In this document: piece after piece, positions 44,425-57,505 of the stretch
Numbering within the stretch: the first letter of the stretch is position 1
Layout of the letters: every line of letters begins with the position of its first letter
Origin: Emydura subglobosa
Lineage: Eukaryota; Chordata; Testudines; Chelidae
Assembly: GCA_007922225.1 (NCBI GenBank)
Contig: ML679970.1
Coordinates: 41,372,212-41,436,211 of the forward strand
DNA: 64,000 nucleotides
Direction of reading: 5' to 3'
Translations under genes and position numbers: made by a program
Notes under the pieces: generated by a model
What the model saw: the letters and a program-made list of their open reading frames with translations, nothing else
Databases searched by the model: none
What the model was told of the DNA's origin: nothing

Positions 44425-46619
44425 CAGTGCAGGTGCCAGGGTATATCTAAGGGTGCAGTTGGCCCTGTGAGTATAGCGATCAAATGTCAAATAGTTGTTG
44501 ATGGGGCGTTGATGGATGTATGGAAAACTAGTGCTATCGCTCTGGCCATTTTGAGTGCGAATGCAGCTTCCTTTGCTTATTACTACAATGAATTATTAAT
44601 GCAATGATTTTATTGCTCTCCTCGGACAAGTTATTTCAGTAGCTTTCTGGTTTTCAGGGAGAGGTTCTCTTGGCTTCAAGTCACTTTCTGTTTGCTTTTC
44701 CTTCATTGTAGGGTTTCTTGAGCATTGTTAGTCTGCTTATACTTTGTCAGTAAAACAGGTGAAGAACAACAACAAAACAGCCAGGGGTCTTCACCACTTG
44801 TCATTAAAGATCACACAGCACTTTTCACCTTGTGTTTGGATACAATATGTAGTTCCTCACTCCCTGCCCTAAACCCTATGTAGGTTGACTGAGCACTGTT
44901 AAGCATCTGCCGCATTCCACGCCAGTGATGGCTGTACTGTTCTTGTACACACACACCGTAGTTGGAGATCCTAGCTAGGCATTATAGAAATTTGTCAGTT
45001 ATCAGAGGCAAATCAATGAGATAATTGTCTGAATAAACACACAAGAAAGTCTGTAGCATGTAGTATGGCCTGTAATGAGCAATGTCTTTGCCTTGATGTT
45101 TCTCACTAACTCTTGTATTGTTTGTTGTGGTAGCCTCATGGCTAATTAACCTCCTTACAGATTAGCCACTTAGTCCCTGGCTCTGAGTTTAGACATGTGT
45201 TCCCTGAGAATTCTGTAAAGACAACAGCCGCGTGTGAGCTAGTGGGTTGTGTCTGATTGTACAAGGCTGCAGTGATACGCACGATGCACCGGAGATCAGA
45301 CTCAGGGTGCTCATCACCTAGGAAATATCACAGCTGTGAGCGGGGAGAAGTGTGTGTCTGGGGAACCCAATCGTGTGCGACTCTAACACTGTCAGGAGAT
45401 GAAGGTAGGGAGAAGCCAGGTCTATTCCCTTGGTGCTGTTAAGGGCAGATAGGGACAGATCCTGAAGTCCACACCCCAATGTGCCAGAGTAAGATATGGC
45501 CCATTGCCCGCACTGGCCCGCCTGGGCTCTGTGCTGCCACACACACATGCACACACCCTTTGCAGCCAGTTGTGTTTGCCCTTTTCATCTGACCTGTGAC
45601 CCTGGTCTCACCATGCACCCCTGGAGAGGGGTCATTCCCCTTACCTGCCCTGCTGGTACCCTACCCTTGTATCTGGGCTAGTGCGTGGAGGGGGTGGGTT
45701 TGTGCAATTTATTTGGTTTTCTGTATTTAATTTACTTAGTGATGCAGAATTGATCCCCCTTGGAAATCTCCGAGCTCTTGACATTTGCGTCTTTTCAGCT
45801 CAATTAAAAAAGCCGACCGCAGCTACTTCTCAGTGCTTTCATTATACAAATTGATTCGCCTCGCTTTCTTTCCTTCATTTCTTTTTTTCCTCCTGTCCTG
45901 CCATGATCGCACGATGGGCCCATGATATCTGAGGCACAGGTAGCTGATGGGACCTTCTCCTGTCCTCCATGGACTGCCTCAGAAACCCGTATGCAGCTGA
46001 GCAATAGACAGCAAATAGGAAAGCTGCAGAGGAGATACAGAAATGAAGGGAGGGAAAGTCCTAGGGAACATCCCAGTGTCCTGTACCCAGAGGCCGGGGG
46101 TGGGGACCTCTGTGTTACCGTTCCCTGCCCTGGGCAATTCACAGATCAGCATCAGAGCCCAGTGCTGGGTGTTGCTCCTCTGATCCAGGAGAGGGTATGG
46201 GAGCAAAGTGGCCTCCCAGACTATGGGGAAAGGAGCCGTAATGACCGCCATGTGCTGCAGACAAGCAGTCAAGGCAGCGGGGAAGAGAGATGAGCCCAGC
46301 AGGGAGGGGTGAGGTGAGAGGCTGAGGGCACTGCCCAGTGGGCGCTTGTGTTGGGGTGTGGGGTGACCGAGTCCCATTCTGGTTCTCAAGGGAGACTTTT
46401 GATCCTCACCGCAAATAAAAACGAATTATTTCCATCCCAGTATAGTACATGGTCTTCATTCCACTGTGTGCTCAGCTGGCCCTGATTGTGTATGAAACTC
46501 CAGGTGCACACACAATCTGCTTCCCCCGCCCAGCCCCAGCTCCACAACAAACAGAAATCAGAGGCCTACCAGACCAGAAAAGACTAAGAGTCTAGCCCCT
46601 GGACTGCATTCCCACCATG
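44425..46619. other. No supported gene
   Basis: Overlapping frames at 45800-46390 (112-136 codons, both strands) have no domain content. acacacacatgcacacac near 45540 is the only simple repeat. Confidence 0.4.
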
Positions 46620-46715
46620 GTGGAGCAGACCAGTGGTCCATCCACCCAGTTTTGCTTCTCTGCTGGTGGTCAATGCTGGATGCTCAGCAGAAGGGAGAAG
46701 ATCAGCCTCTCAGGT
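46620..46715 (-). repeat. CR1 fragment
   Basis: accagtggtccatccaccca with gctggtggtcaatgctggat is the reverse complement of a widespread CR1 region (the 'ccattggtccatctagccca' block). It is short and decayed. Confidence 0.55.
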
Positions 46716-47539
46716 GCTGGGGTTTGCTGCCTGCTCCCCGTCAGCAGGGCTGCACGTTCCGTTTTCACTCATGTGCCACGACAGCCACATGCCCCTGTGG
46801 CCACTGAATGCGCGTGCCGTGGCGGGGAGCCCCACTTGAGGTACTGGGGGCTGGCTGTCGGAGGTATTGGTGTTCAGCACCTCTCGGGTCGGCTATCAGA
46901 ACAATGGCTGCTCAGTGTTTCCGAAGATCGGTCCCGTTGTGTCTCAGGATGGAAACCTAGAGCCCCCGTTGTGCCGAGCCCGGCCTTCTGCTTCCCTTTA
47001 CAGGGATGACGTTGATGCTGCTCTCACTTGTGTTTAAAACGCTGCTCTTGCTCTGCATGTGGCGATATGATGTACAAATCTCATACAGTTTGAAGGAAGG
47101 GGCTGGCTCCTGTATCTGTGCTTAACCTGTCCTTTGAGTAAACCTCATTAGGCTGCCGTTAAATGCCATCTCAGCGCCATCTCAGCATGGGAGCCTCCCT
47201 GCTGCAGTCCGTGATTAAAGGCAGAGGTGTCGAGATATTTTCCCTGATTCCTCTCCCCGTTCTGCAGCCCCCCGGAGTGGCTGGTGCATTGCAGACCAGC
47301 TCGATGCTGCTCAGGTGCCTCTCCTGGGCTTTTGCGCTTGAGGTGTAAAAAATAACCTGGTGTGACGTGAAAGAGTTAATCAGCTCCGGGCAGAGAAACT
47401 GACTCCCTTGCCATCCCAGGGGCTGTGGACTGTCCTACAGAGTGGCAGCAGCTAGGGCTGGCTGTGGCTAAATGCCCCCACTACATCTGTTTTGGAGACC
47501 CGAATTGAATTCCTCTCCTAAGTCGTGACTAAAAATCTA
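46716..47539. other. No supported gene
   Basis: Nothing beyond short frames. agcgccatctcagc is duplicated in tandem as ccatctcagcgccatctcag near 47166-47186. Confidence 0.4.
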
Positions 47540-47795
47540 GGCTTATCGACATGCAAAGCGAGCAATGGCTTAGTCTGTATGGATTTAAAAACTGATTGAG
47601 TTAAACTGGTTCAAATCCCTGTATAGACACTTTGATGGCTTATTTCAGCTGAGCTTAAGTCAGTAAGGAATTGACGAAGGCAAAACAGCAAGAAGTCTGC
47701 TTTAAACTGCAATAACAGCCCTTTGCACCCATTTAATGGAATCGGTTTCATATCATAGCTTTAGTTAGCCAGCGTACGTGTGTGTGTAGACACGG
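47540..47795. mobile_element. Possible DNA-element remnant
   Basis: taggcttatcgacatgcaaa at the left and gtgtgtgtgtagacacgggc at the right resemble worn GTCTACAC-type ends. The interior gagttaaactggttcaaatc fits the ttaaactggttt motif of such elements. The boundaries are uncertain. Confidence 0.35.
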
Positions 47796-48304
47796 GCTGC
47801 GGATAGTTGGTGGGTTCCCCCTTCTTCCCTCTCACCCTCCGAGATCTCTCTGGGGGGGAGGTGGGGGATCCCATTTGCAAGGTCTTTCACAGCCCCTCTG
47901 ACGTTGCCTCTTCTCATCTCTGTTGTGGGTTGGTGACGGGCAATGGAAGCACCTTGCAGTCTAGAACTCTGAGAAGGGAGCCTGTGCTGTGAGATCTCCA
48001 CAGGTCTTTAATTGTCGGAGTTACGTAGCTGCGCTTTCCTGATTCTGATGCAGTGTCCGGTCAGTGAGTCTGCTGAAAACACTCTCCCGCCATGTGTGTG
48101 TGCATGCAACATGATCCACTGAGGAGGTGAGTCCGTTCTAGCCCCACCTATACAGTCTGGCTCTTTAACTCAGGCTGTCGAGACCCAGGTTCAACTCCCC
48201 GACTCCCTCCTGGGATGGGATAAGCTGAAATTGGCTGTGTCCTGGCTGCTGCAGAACAAGTTCTCTTCTCTGGAGTCACGTCTTCTTTCTTGTTTTATTT
48301 GCAG

Positions 48305-48364
48305 AGACTTGCTGGTGCAGCTGAGAAGTTCCAGAAAGCCCACCGCTGGCAGGATAACATCAGG
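48305..48364 (+). CDS. Candidate 60-bp internal exon of an unidentified host gene
   Basis: A pyrimidine-rich tract ending ttcttgttttatttgcag (acceptor AG at 48303-48304) precedes a 60-bp open block that ends AGG followed by gtaagg, a near-ideal donor at 48365. In phase 0 it encodes 20 residues, beginning RLAGAAEKFQ and ending KAHRWQDNIR, with an amphipathic helical look. A second phase (DLLVQLRSSR...) is also open and the third has a stop. The length is a multiple of three with codon-aligned ends, as in a cassette exon. I do not recognise the protein. No other exon was found in the window, so the gene would have introns of tens of kilobases. A chance pairing of splice signals cannot be excluded. 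Confidence 0.5.
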
Positions 48365-49454
48365 GTAAGGCTCTGACTCTCCCCTCAGGCTTTGTGACCT
48401 TTTTAATGTCATGGTCTCTCTCTCTCTTGCATTTGTTTCCCAAGGTAGACTTTAGCCCACCCATGGCATGTAACCCAACTGAAACTACCAGCGTTCTGTA
48501 GGAATCATTGAGGCCGAGTTTGGCCCTTCCAGTTCTTCCTTTCTTGGTTTTACCTCAATCTTTTTGGTTTTTCCCCCTACCCTTCTCCCCATCCATTAGC
48601 TTTTTGTTCCCCGCTTCCTCTGCCCACTCCCTCACTCACGCTGTGGTTTTTAAAGCAAGCCGTATCCACGACACTCTGTGCATGGACGCAAGTTCATACA
48701 CAGCTGCCCTGCTCTTCGTCTTCTGTCCCTGCTGCCTGCCGGCCCTAATGAAAGTGAATGAAGTAATTTTGAGCTTGTTTCCAGCGTTGCTTGTGTTGGT
48801 GCACACAGGTAATAAGAGCAGTCAGAAGACAGAAGGTGAAGGTCAGGCTAATGGTTAAACACTTTGGTATAGCATGGAGAGCTCCCTAGAGCGTTTACCA
48901 TCTCAATAGCCGAGTCATCTGCATGGTCAACAGGGACCCTACTGGGAGGGGCGTGCTCTGTGCAGTAGGGGGTCTTGTGTCAGGTGATGACAGACGCACA
49001 CACACACTCATGTGCCTATTTTTACATTGCCTGACAGTAATTCCAATTTGGGGTTGGTTCTGGGGGAAGGAGTAATTGAGGCTGGTGCAGGGAAAATGTT
49101 ATTTTAATGATTGCATTTGACTTTGTGATGATGGCAGTGATAAAGCTCAGCAGGAATCTGAAGTATTCTGCCTGGAAATGCTCTCAAATTAAAACAATAA
49201 TACAAAAGGAAGAACTGGTTGTTTTCCTTTCAGTGCAAATGGAGTCAAAAAAGAACTCCTAGAGACTAACCCCCCGTGTTCCTCACTTTGAGTAGTACCT
49301 TACTCCATGAGTAACCCCAGGCTAGCATGAGAAACCAGCCCAGAGAAACCACCTGTTGCACTGTCAAAAGTATATTGGTCCAGGCTGTGTCTCCGGAAGG
49401 TTCCTGTCCTCTTTGTATATGTTTTGGCCAGCGGCCAGATGTGGTCAAAACTCT
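48365..49454. other. No supported gene; sequence downstream of the candidate exon
   Basis: The donor-side sequence is pyrimidine-rich with a (CT)n patch at 48415-48427. A 116-codon frame at 48508-48858 is rich in F, P, L and S from pyrimidine content and is not gene-like. A short (CA)n lies near 48992-49005. Confidence 0.45.
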
Positions 49455-49555
49455 TTCCATCTGTAAAATGGGGATAATGATACCCTCCTTTGGAAGTGCT
49501 TTGAGATCTGTGCATGTAAAGCACTCGATGAACGCTAGGAGGTGTTCGTATTAGC
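49455..49555 (+). repeat. MIR 3'-half
   Basis: ctttccatctgtaaaatggg, gataatgataccctcctttg and gtgctttgagatctgtgcat are the core and distal end of a MIR copy. Confidence 0.75.
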
Positions 49556-49952
49556 TCGATGGACTGAAGTGTGACCATCTCCATTTTAAGGAGCAGGTAC
49601 GGAGCTCTCTGTGCTTTGCTGAAGTCTCTCATAGGCTGCGCGCTCTGGAGACCTAGCTTGTGCTGTTTGCCAGAGGAAGTGGCCAGAGTATGGTGTGCAA
49701 AGAGGGAATGGAGGTGAAATGGCCATGGAATTTCAGGGATGTGTGTGCAGAGGAGGTGTGTTGTGACATGACAGAAGCTCCATTGAACTGTGTGTTTGAT
49801 CTAATGATCATTCACATCAACATCTGTGGGGACAGAGAGGGCGAGCGGGCTGGCCACTGATCACAGTTGCATCCTGGTTGAGAAGCAATGGTCTGGTAAA
49901 GTCTGTGCACATGCCTGCTCGCTCACGGAATATCTCCTCCAGTGCGTGCCCG

Positions 49953-50075
49953 GCAGAGTGGTCCAGTGGCTAGAGAATTGGACTGGGAATCAGGAAATAT
50001 GAGTTCTCTTTCTCACCGTGCCGCTGACCTGTAGCTTGACTTTGGGCAAGTCATTTCCTTTGTCCGTCCCTCTGT
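49953..50075 (+). repeat. MIR 5'-half
   Basis: gtggtccagtggctagagaa, ttggactgggaatcaggaaa and gactttgggcaagtcatttc give the tRNA-related head and start of the core of a MIR copy. It ends in pyrimidine-rich sequence. Confidence 0.75.
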
Positions 50076-53000
50076 TTCCCCTTCTGCTCTTTCCCTGTCT
50101 ACTGGGTCAGCTCTTTCTCTTACTCTGGGCTGGTGTGGCGCATGACAGGAGGGGGGCCCTGAGCTCAGCTGGCAGTTGGAGGCACAACTGTAATGTAATT
50201 AGTGATGAAACCATCTCCTCCCAAGTCAATAAGGGATGAAAATTCTCGGGAGGGGATTTCTAGCCAGGCGCCAGCAATTGAGCAAACACGAACAAGCCAC
50301 AGTATCATACCAGAACTTGCAGTCGTGAGAAAGTCGATCCCAGCTCAGATCTAACTATCCAGTGAAAATGAATTTTTTACCAAGACAGTGGGTTGGGCAT
50401 GGAGCAGTTCTTCTTTTGGCAGACGATTTGGCTCCCAAAGTATTTTGCGATTTCAAAGAACAAATGCTGAATTCCTTAAAGTAAACTTAAATGAACAGGG
50501 GTGTAAATCACCTCCATGCTGAGCTCTTGTCTTTGGAAAGAACAAGCCTTTGGCTGCCATTCTAGGTGTGTCTATCCACATTTGCCTCTTAAGCTGTTTT
50601 CTTTTGTTTCATTTTCCTGAATGCCCATTCTTTGGCCTGGTCCAAAATAAAAAGTTCTCTTAATGTACAAGATGTTTATTCTCCAGTAATAGATCCCAGT
50701 GACTTCTTGACACTAGGAGAAGGGTCTGAGATCTGGAGTTGGGTCTGAACCAAAATCCCAGCTCTGAAAATCCTTTTGGTGGAAGACCAGATGTAGATCT
50801 GGATTTGAACTCTGCAGGTTGGGCCCATCACTGCAGGAATCTGATGCCTCTTCTATTCCAAGAAGCTGATCTGAACAGGAATCCTGTCATCTCATCCCCA
50901 GATAGTCCCCTCGTCAGTGCCTAGTGAGCAGCAGTTTCTGGATTTATGTGGTTGGTTCTGTCTCCTAGAGAGCAGGCCGTTCTAGGTTAAATAAGCTTGA
51001 GGAGGGGCAGTCTTTAATTCCTTGTTCACATGACTTGGGGTTTGAAGGTTCTCTTGTGTTCAGTTTCCACTCTCAAACTCCATGGGCTGTTTGGCTCTAA
51101 TTTTTTCCTTCAGCCCTGTCTCTTTAGCAGAGATGGATGATAAATTGGAATGAAGCTCTGCAGGAAGCAGAGACATGCACCTGGCACTTCTGAAGCCATT
51201 CCAGAAGCCACACAATGGTCCCATGGGTGAGAGCTCACTGCCTACAGTAGCTGATACTCAGGGCTGAGATTGTTCAAGGAGAAGGCTGCCTCTAGGGCAG
51301 ATGGCTGGGAGGATGCTCTTCTGTTTGGCTGCATCACATCAGACAAAACTTGGGATGCCAGAGTCACAAAACACAACCTCAGGCCAACAATCAGCAGAAC
51401 AGCTCAGGGAAACGGTGCACAAAGGGAGACGTGAGCCCTCATTGGCTTCTACAAGTGGAACTTGCCACCCACTGAGGCTTCCACAAAGACACACTGATCC
51501 ACTAGTGGGGATCTCTGCCCCCTGGTTTTCAGGGCTGCTGCTACAGGAAGTTTAGGTAGCTGTGTACCAGGTGCTCTAGAGACACAGGGAGAGTTTATTC
51601 CTGCCCAATTTCCTTTTAGGAGCAGCATGTGCATTTCTCTTGTCAGTGAATCACTGCATTAGATATTGTCTAACAGAGACACCCAAGTTAGCACTCTTTA
51701 TACAGCCAGGTTTGCCTCAAACGGGTGATGACCCTCACCACCCTTCCCTTTACTAGCTGGCTTTGTTCTTTCCAGTTTCATACTTACCCTGTTCTGTGGG
51801 ACATTCAGCAAACCTGTTTGAAGTACTCCCTTCTGCTTTCCTTAAAGCCCCTGGGGAGATGCTACACAGTATCATGCACATCTGTAACTTCATCCCATCC
51901 CCATCTGGACTCCATGGACGTTTCTTCCTAGGATTGTAGCACAGTGTCTGTGGCATACCTGCAGCCCCCAATGGGTTAACACACTCGTGGGATCCATCAG
52001 CAAACCAGTTTGTAGCTGGACTGTAATCACAGCATTCTCCTTCTGTAATGGCTTTGGCATCTGGTAGAGCTGCAACAAACATACCATGGCAGCTGCTGTG
52101 ACTAACTAGGATGTATTGGGAGCAAAGGGGGCCCAGAGCTTCGTATGCTCTGAGCAAGCTTAGACAGAGCCCTTCACTTGAGTTGGAGATGCAAACGAGG
52201 CTGCTTTTAGCTGCTCTCCAGTCCCTGCCACAAACCGCCGAAAGCGTCAGGATTTCACTTGGTCAGCCCACAGGGGAAATGCCAATAGAAGCGTGTTCTC
52301 GCCTTGTCTCTTTGGAAGGCAGGCACGGTCACTTGGAATTGCCTTGCTCTGAGCTCCGGCGCCCGCAGCAGCAGCTCCATTAATGTCATCAGAGTGCAAG
52401 AGCCGGCAGCCAAAGGCCAGCCATGGCGCCGTTCTGTGCAGCGAAATGGAGCCACTTCTTAGGCAGGGCCAGCAGGCAGCGGCTGACTTGAACCGGCAGG
52501 CATGGCAGCCAACTCTTGTCACACGGGAGGCAAATGAGCCCTGCAGCACTGGGGGTTGCCCCTTCTACCTTGATCTGTCCCTGGATTGGGTGCCTCTGAG
52601 GCCAGCTCTGCTTGGCAGCAAGGATGTTACCAAGGTTCAGATGCTGTGGCACTGAGTGAGCCTGCCCTGTCCTGGGAAGGGCACACAGCTGTCGGCTTCA
52701 CAGGTAGATGCTTGGAATAGTCACTGGCCCAGTAAAACCAGCTTGCTGGGGCTTTTAAAGAGCTGTGACACCCCAACTTCACACGAGCATACGTAGTGCT
52801 CTGGCTCCCCATTGAATTGCCCTGTGTCTTTCCATCTGTCCCGCTCCTGTTCCCACTGAGGTGTCTACATCCAAGCACGGCCCTTCACCTCTTGCTGCAT
52901 TCTCTGACAACCTCAGCTAACGCACATTGCCTCGCAGCCGTGTCAGCTGTGCTGCATGGTGATGCCGGAGACGCAGGACTGTGCTCCCGCTCGCTGAATC

Positions 53001-55034
53001 CAGCTGAGGAGCTGGGCACTGAGCGGATAGGACCCATCTCCGGGGAGACTGGCAATGAGGAGACAGAACCGGAAACCTGCACCTGAACGCCCCTGAGACA
53101 CACAGCAGTTTGGCTGTGGAGTCAGGCCAGACCTCTGAGGTGCAGGGCGATATCTCAGGCAGGTGCAGGCATTCTGGTTGGTGGTGGTGTGGGAAAGGGG
53201 GAATAGAAGAATGGCCACTTGGGCTTAGTTTAAGAGGTGCTGTGCTGCAATGGGTTGAAATCCCCTCTGCCATGCATCGTCTCTGCCATGCTTGCACTGC
53301 ACCACGGGAGATGCCTTTCGGCAGGCGATCTTATGTGCATTGTGCTTTCTTTCAGTGTGTGTGGAGGGGGACTTGGTTTCCCACTCCTCCCCGTGCCTGG
53401 GGGATCCCTAGTGCCTCTTTCTGCCATGCTCGACAGGGCTGCCCCTGGAGCTCACTGACTCCTGTCTGACTGCAGGCTGGAGAGGGTATCTCCTCACCCC
53501 TTCGGCTGAGCGTGCTCCTGGCCCAGCCCTGCCAGCCCAGCAGGGCAGGAGCACACACCGCACCCACCTAGACCTCCAGGCCAGCTCAGGTACCTGAGAG
53601 ACTAATGGTTCTGAGGCCAACCTGTCTGGCTCCCAGCATGTTGCGGAGATGCTTTAAGGTCTCCCGGCAGCCAGGCTGCTGCTACTCCAAAGTTCTCTCC
53701 AGGCTCTCGGCAGGGTGTCGTCGTCCTGGTGTTATCCCTCTCCAGCTGGCCTGGCAATGGCACGGAGACCTGGCCCGGCTGAGCAGTGCTGACACCTGCA
53801 TCGCCCTGAGGATGACCGCCTTTATCAAGTGGTAATAAGGGGAAACCTCATGAAAAATAAGGGACACCACTTTATTTTAAGGACCCCATTTCCCTTGGCC
53901 TAGCGTGTATTTTTCTCACCAGCGTACCTTCCTGCTGCCCTCTGGTACATGATGTAAAGGAAGCTCCAACTGAATGTTTAAAATGATCAAGGGATGTTCC
54001 TTAAAATAATGGATGGGTGTCACTAAGGGACAAATCAATGAAATAGGGGATGGTCCCCTAACCGTTGGAGCCTCTTGTCTTGGGCAAAATGTGTGAATTT
54101 GGCTCACAAACTCTGCCAGGGTATCTGCTGGCTGGCGAGGGATAGGATTCACCATCCCTGTGAGCAGGGGATGTGGCAGACAGCCCAGGATCAACAGGGG
54201 AAGTCCAAGGGCATCTCCGGCAAGCTGGGGATTCTCATGATGCACAGGCCCCTGTGCACTGCTTCCTATGCCTCCCATCCCGTACCTGCCAGTCTGCACG
54301 TGGCCTTTACCTCCCTTCCTTCCCAGGGATTAGGGATCTGGGGAGATTAACAGTGTGTCATTCTAGAGGACAAGGCAGCACATGGCAGCTAACCCCAGCC
54401 AGGACTCCCTTCAATCTGTGGAACCCCAAAACCAAGAGATTTCCATGAGGCTGGAGGGAAGGAGGATTGTACCGCTAAGACTCAGCTCTCATCTGTCAGG
54501 TTCTGGCCTGTCTGTAGTGAGGTTTTTACTTCTTTCGCCCTGGGTGTGCAAACCAGGGCTGGCAGTGTGTGGTCTGGCTCCATGGACTTATGCTGCTACC
54601 TGCGTCCTTGTGTCCGCAGGGCCCAGACTGAACAGCATTGCTCAGCCAAACAAGCATGGGGGCTGTGACCCACAGATCTGGAGGGCTAGGGGAAAGATGG
54701 AAAGAGGGCCAGAGCAAGGAGAGAATCTCTCTTATGCTCTCCCCACTTGCTCCTTTCCCTTCTTCGGTGTCCTGTCTCCCTTCTGCTTCGCCTGTGACCC
54801 CTTCCTCACTGCCTCCTGCTTCCAACTTTAAAGAGGTTCAGTGACTGTGAAATTCTCTTGCTTCTGATGCTGCACTCCGCTGTCTGCCAGCCCCGTGCCT
54901 GCCGTGTGTGTCCTGAAGAAGGCGGTGCATGATCCAAGAGATGTTCCTTCCCTGGGAACCGGAAGAGGAAACCTGGGTGCAGAGGCTGAGACCTGTCCCA
55001 GTCATTCTGGAGCAGGTCAAACTGACATGAGGAA
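50076..55034. other. No supported gene, 5 kb; GC-rich patch
   Basis: 52200-53650 is relatively GC-rich and has frames of 80-126 codons open in many frames at once on both strands. That is what base composition alone would give. No paired splice sites around a domain-bearing block were found. A regulatory or CpG-rich role cannot be judged by eye. Confidence 0.4.
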
Positions 55035-55213
55035 GGGGTTTAATGGTGGATTCTCAACCACTGGCAATTTTGAAATCAAGATTGGATGTGTTACTAGACC
55101 ATCTGTTCTGGTTCAAAGAGGAGTTAGTTCAGGGCAGGTCTCTGGCCTGGCTTATACAGGAGGTCAGACTAGATAATCACAATGGTCCCTTTTGACCTGG
55201 GCATCTATGAGTC
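55035..55213 (+). mobile_element. CR1 3' region with tail
   Basis: gtggattctcaaccactggc, then gaaatcaagattggatgtgt, then ttatacaggaggtcagacta and a 'tcacaatggtcccttttgac' tail ending near catctatgag are the 3' untranslated region of a sauropsid CR1. There is no ORF content. Confidence 0.75.
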
Positions 55214-57189
55214 AATGGGACCAGTAAGCAGATGTGCTGTCAGCACCCCCGGGGGTCGATGCTTTTGCAGTAGATTTAAGCTGGCTCCAGTGTCCTTCGT
55301 TCCCCTGTGCAGGCCCCTCCAATCCATGGGGAGTTGTCTGTATAGCTATTGATAAATAGGTATAACGAGCTGTAAGTGTGTTTGTGTGGGTGGGTAGCTC
55401 TAATGCTAATCAAGTCCCATTTCACCCACTATCAAGACGCTTGCTAAAAGGCAGCTGCCACACACCTTTCCTGCTGTGTTGGATGAACGTTGGCTCCCTT
55501 GGCCTGATAGCAGCCGTGCGCTCGTTGGTGCAGGAAGGGCTTGATTTTATGCCACCATTCTTAAAGCTCCTTCCCAATGAGGAATAGCAGAGATGGCCTC
55601 AGTTCAAAATCAATGTTGTTCGGAGTGTCGGGCGGGGAAACATGCTTCCTGTTGTCTCTCCTGTCAGGTCATTATTCTTCTGAGCTGCTCCTGGCCAGCG
55701 TTGCATCGAGGTGAATGCTTTTATCAGGGCTTTGCCTCGGTGCTCCTGTCCTCGATAGCTTGGGAAGCAGCCAAGTCTCCGGCCTCTCGTCTTGCAGTGC
55801 AGTCTCACGAGCAGGTCTGTGCTGAGGGATGGCAGAAGTGGACCGTGGAGTGGCAGATTTCTGGCTGCTCTGGGCAGCAGATGGAGCTTGCCAGTTCCTA
55901 CAGAGCCCAATCCTGCCTGTGTAGTCAGTGGTGGGGGCAGGATCAGGCCATGAACATGCTGCACGCTGGTACCTGCAGTCATGGCACTCATTGGATTAAC
56001 TTCCTTTGGAGGGGATTGCTGTGATCCCTCCCTCCCCCCACACAAGGGTCCTGCATTTCGAAGGCTGCCGATTGCTCTCATCCACCTTGGAGTCAGATAA
56101 GAAAGCCCCTCCTGCCATGACACATCCACAGTGCTCCCAGACGGAGTGGCTCTCAAATGTTGATCGCCAATGTGGAATCAGAGTCCTGTGCGAGCCTGGA
56201 GTAACATGTCCCTGTTGTTAAAATGAATTCAGGGCCTGGAGGCTGAAGCCGCATTCCCAAGACAGGTCCCCGGTGAGTCTTAGCAGAGCAAGCCTTCCCA
56301 CACCCTGTCCCACTACAGGGCCTTGATTCGGAGCGAGAGCGAAGTTGAATCCCCACGGCTCCATTCGACTCTGAGTGCTTCTGCTCCAAACAAGGGGCCT
56401 GGTCAGTGACAAACCTGATGAGTAAAGTTTGCAAAGTGGATGTTGGTCTCACAAATGCCACCCTCCGTCATGTCACTCAGCCTGCAGATGGGAATGTCCT
56501 CTGGTCCCTACCATCTTGGGCTGGATTGGAACCAGTGACCCCAGAGGCGAACAATGAATTCCATATACACAAAACAAAAATGGCTGGGGTGCGCATGGGC
56601 CATTGGTTTATTTTGCCATTTGTACCACAAGCTCTTGTGAAATCCACTTCATTAGGGAACCATTTTTTAGCAGAACCGTCTGCAGCCACTTAATCAAGAT
56701 GCAGGTAATTAGGAACGAGCCACCCGAGACCGTTGTGAATGGTGCACTGCTCCAGAACACACAGCTGCTTTATCAGGCCAGCCCAGAGCCGTTCTTTTGG
56801 ATAGGCGGGACAGACGAGCTCTTCACAGCACACACCCCCATCCATTGCATGCAGAACCACTCCTTGGGCAATCCAACAAACTGAGAGCGTGCAATGTGTC
56901 TCCTGCATCAGTGGCGAATGTGTGCTTATTAAAAGCATAGGAAAGAAAGGAACAATTAAATAGATGGCTCGTCCTAGCATTTCTGGCCAGGTTTTAATCT
57001 CATTTTCTGCATCTGCACAATGTGAAGAAGTAAACAGATGTTTGTGGGGATGATCGGTTAATCTGTGCCATTCCTGTTCCACAGAGATGGCTCTAGGAGC
57101 CAAGATCTACTCCGTTCCAGTTCATTGTTTGATGTTCTCTAGCTCCAGTGGCATAATACTCCTTCCTACAGTATAAAAAGCTTATTTTC
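55214..57189. other. No supported gene
   Basis: A 185-codon minus-strand frame (56156-55599) faces a 143-codon plus-strand frame over the same bases. Neither has a domain or splice support. Confidence 0.4.
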
Positions 57190-57225
<36 letters not shown>

Positions 57226-57252
57226 CAAGTGTCTGTGTATGTGAGAGAGAGA
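57190..57252 (+). repeat. Compound microsatellite (TG)n(GA)n
   Basis: TG run 57190-57204, then GA run 57205-57225, then a mixed gtctgtgtatgtgagagaga segment. The TG-then-GA order is the same as at 40681-40714. Confidence 0.95.
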
Positions 57253-57380
57253 CTGAAGCAGGACATGCATCTTATATCTAAATGAGTGTCATGGACTCTG
57301 TCTGGCATACACAATACTGCCTGTGGTTTGTCTAAGGCTGTGGCAAACCAGTAAGATATTTTGTATTATTTGAGAGAGAG

Positions 57381-57505
57381 CATGGTCATGTGATCAGAGC
57401 ATTGCAAAGTACATGCACAAGGGGGCAGAGTTAAGGAGATGTATGCCCTACCTACTTCAACTCTGGCACTTCCTGAATTTGTGGTGCTTAACCGTATAAC
57501 CTGAA
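57381..57505 (+). repeat. Unnamed dispersed repeat, copy C
   Basis: catggtcatgtgatcagagc, acatgcacaagggggcagag, ctctggcacttcctgaattt and ggtgcttaaccgtataacct follow the same order as copies A (40756) and B (41915), more diverged. Confidence 0.6.

Noticed and set aside
48155..48240. tRNA-like segment (aggttcaactcc B-box-like at 48187-48199)
   Set aside because: No foldable cloverleaf and no clear A box. At most it is the head of a worn SINE.
52200..53650. Cluster of overlapping 70-126 codon frames in a GC-rich patch
   Set aside because: Frames are open on both strands at once, which GC-rich composition explains. No domain was recognised.
55599..56156. 185-codon minus-strand open frame
   Set aside because: It is opposed by a 143-codon frame on the other strand, with no domain and no splice context.
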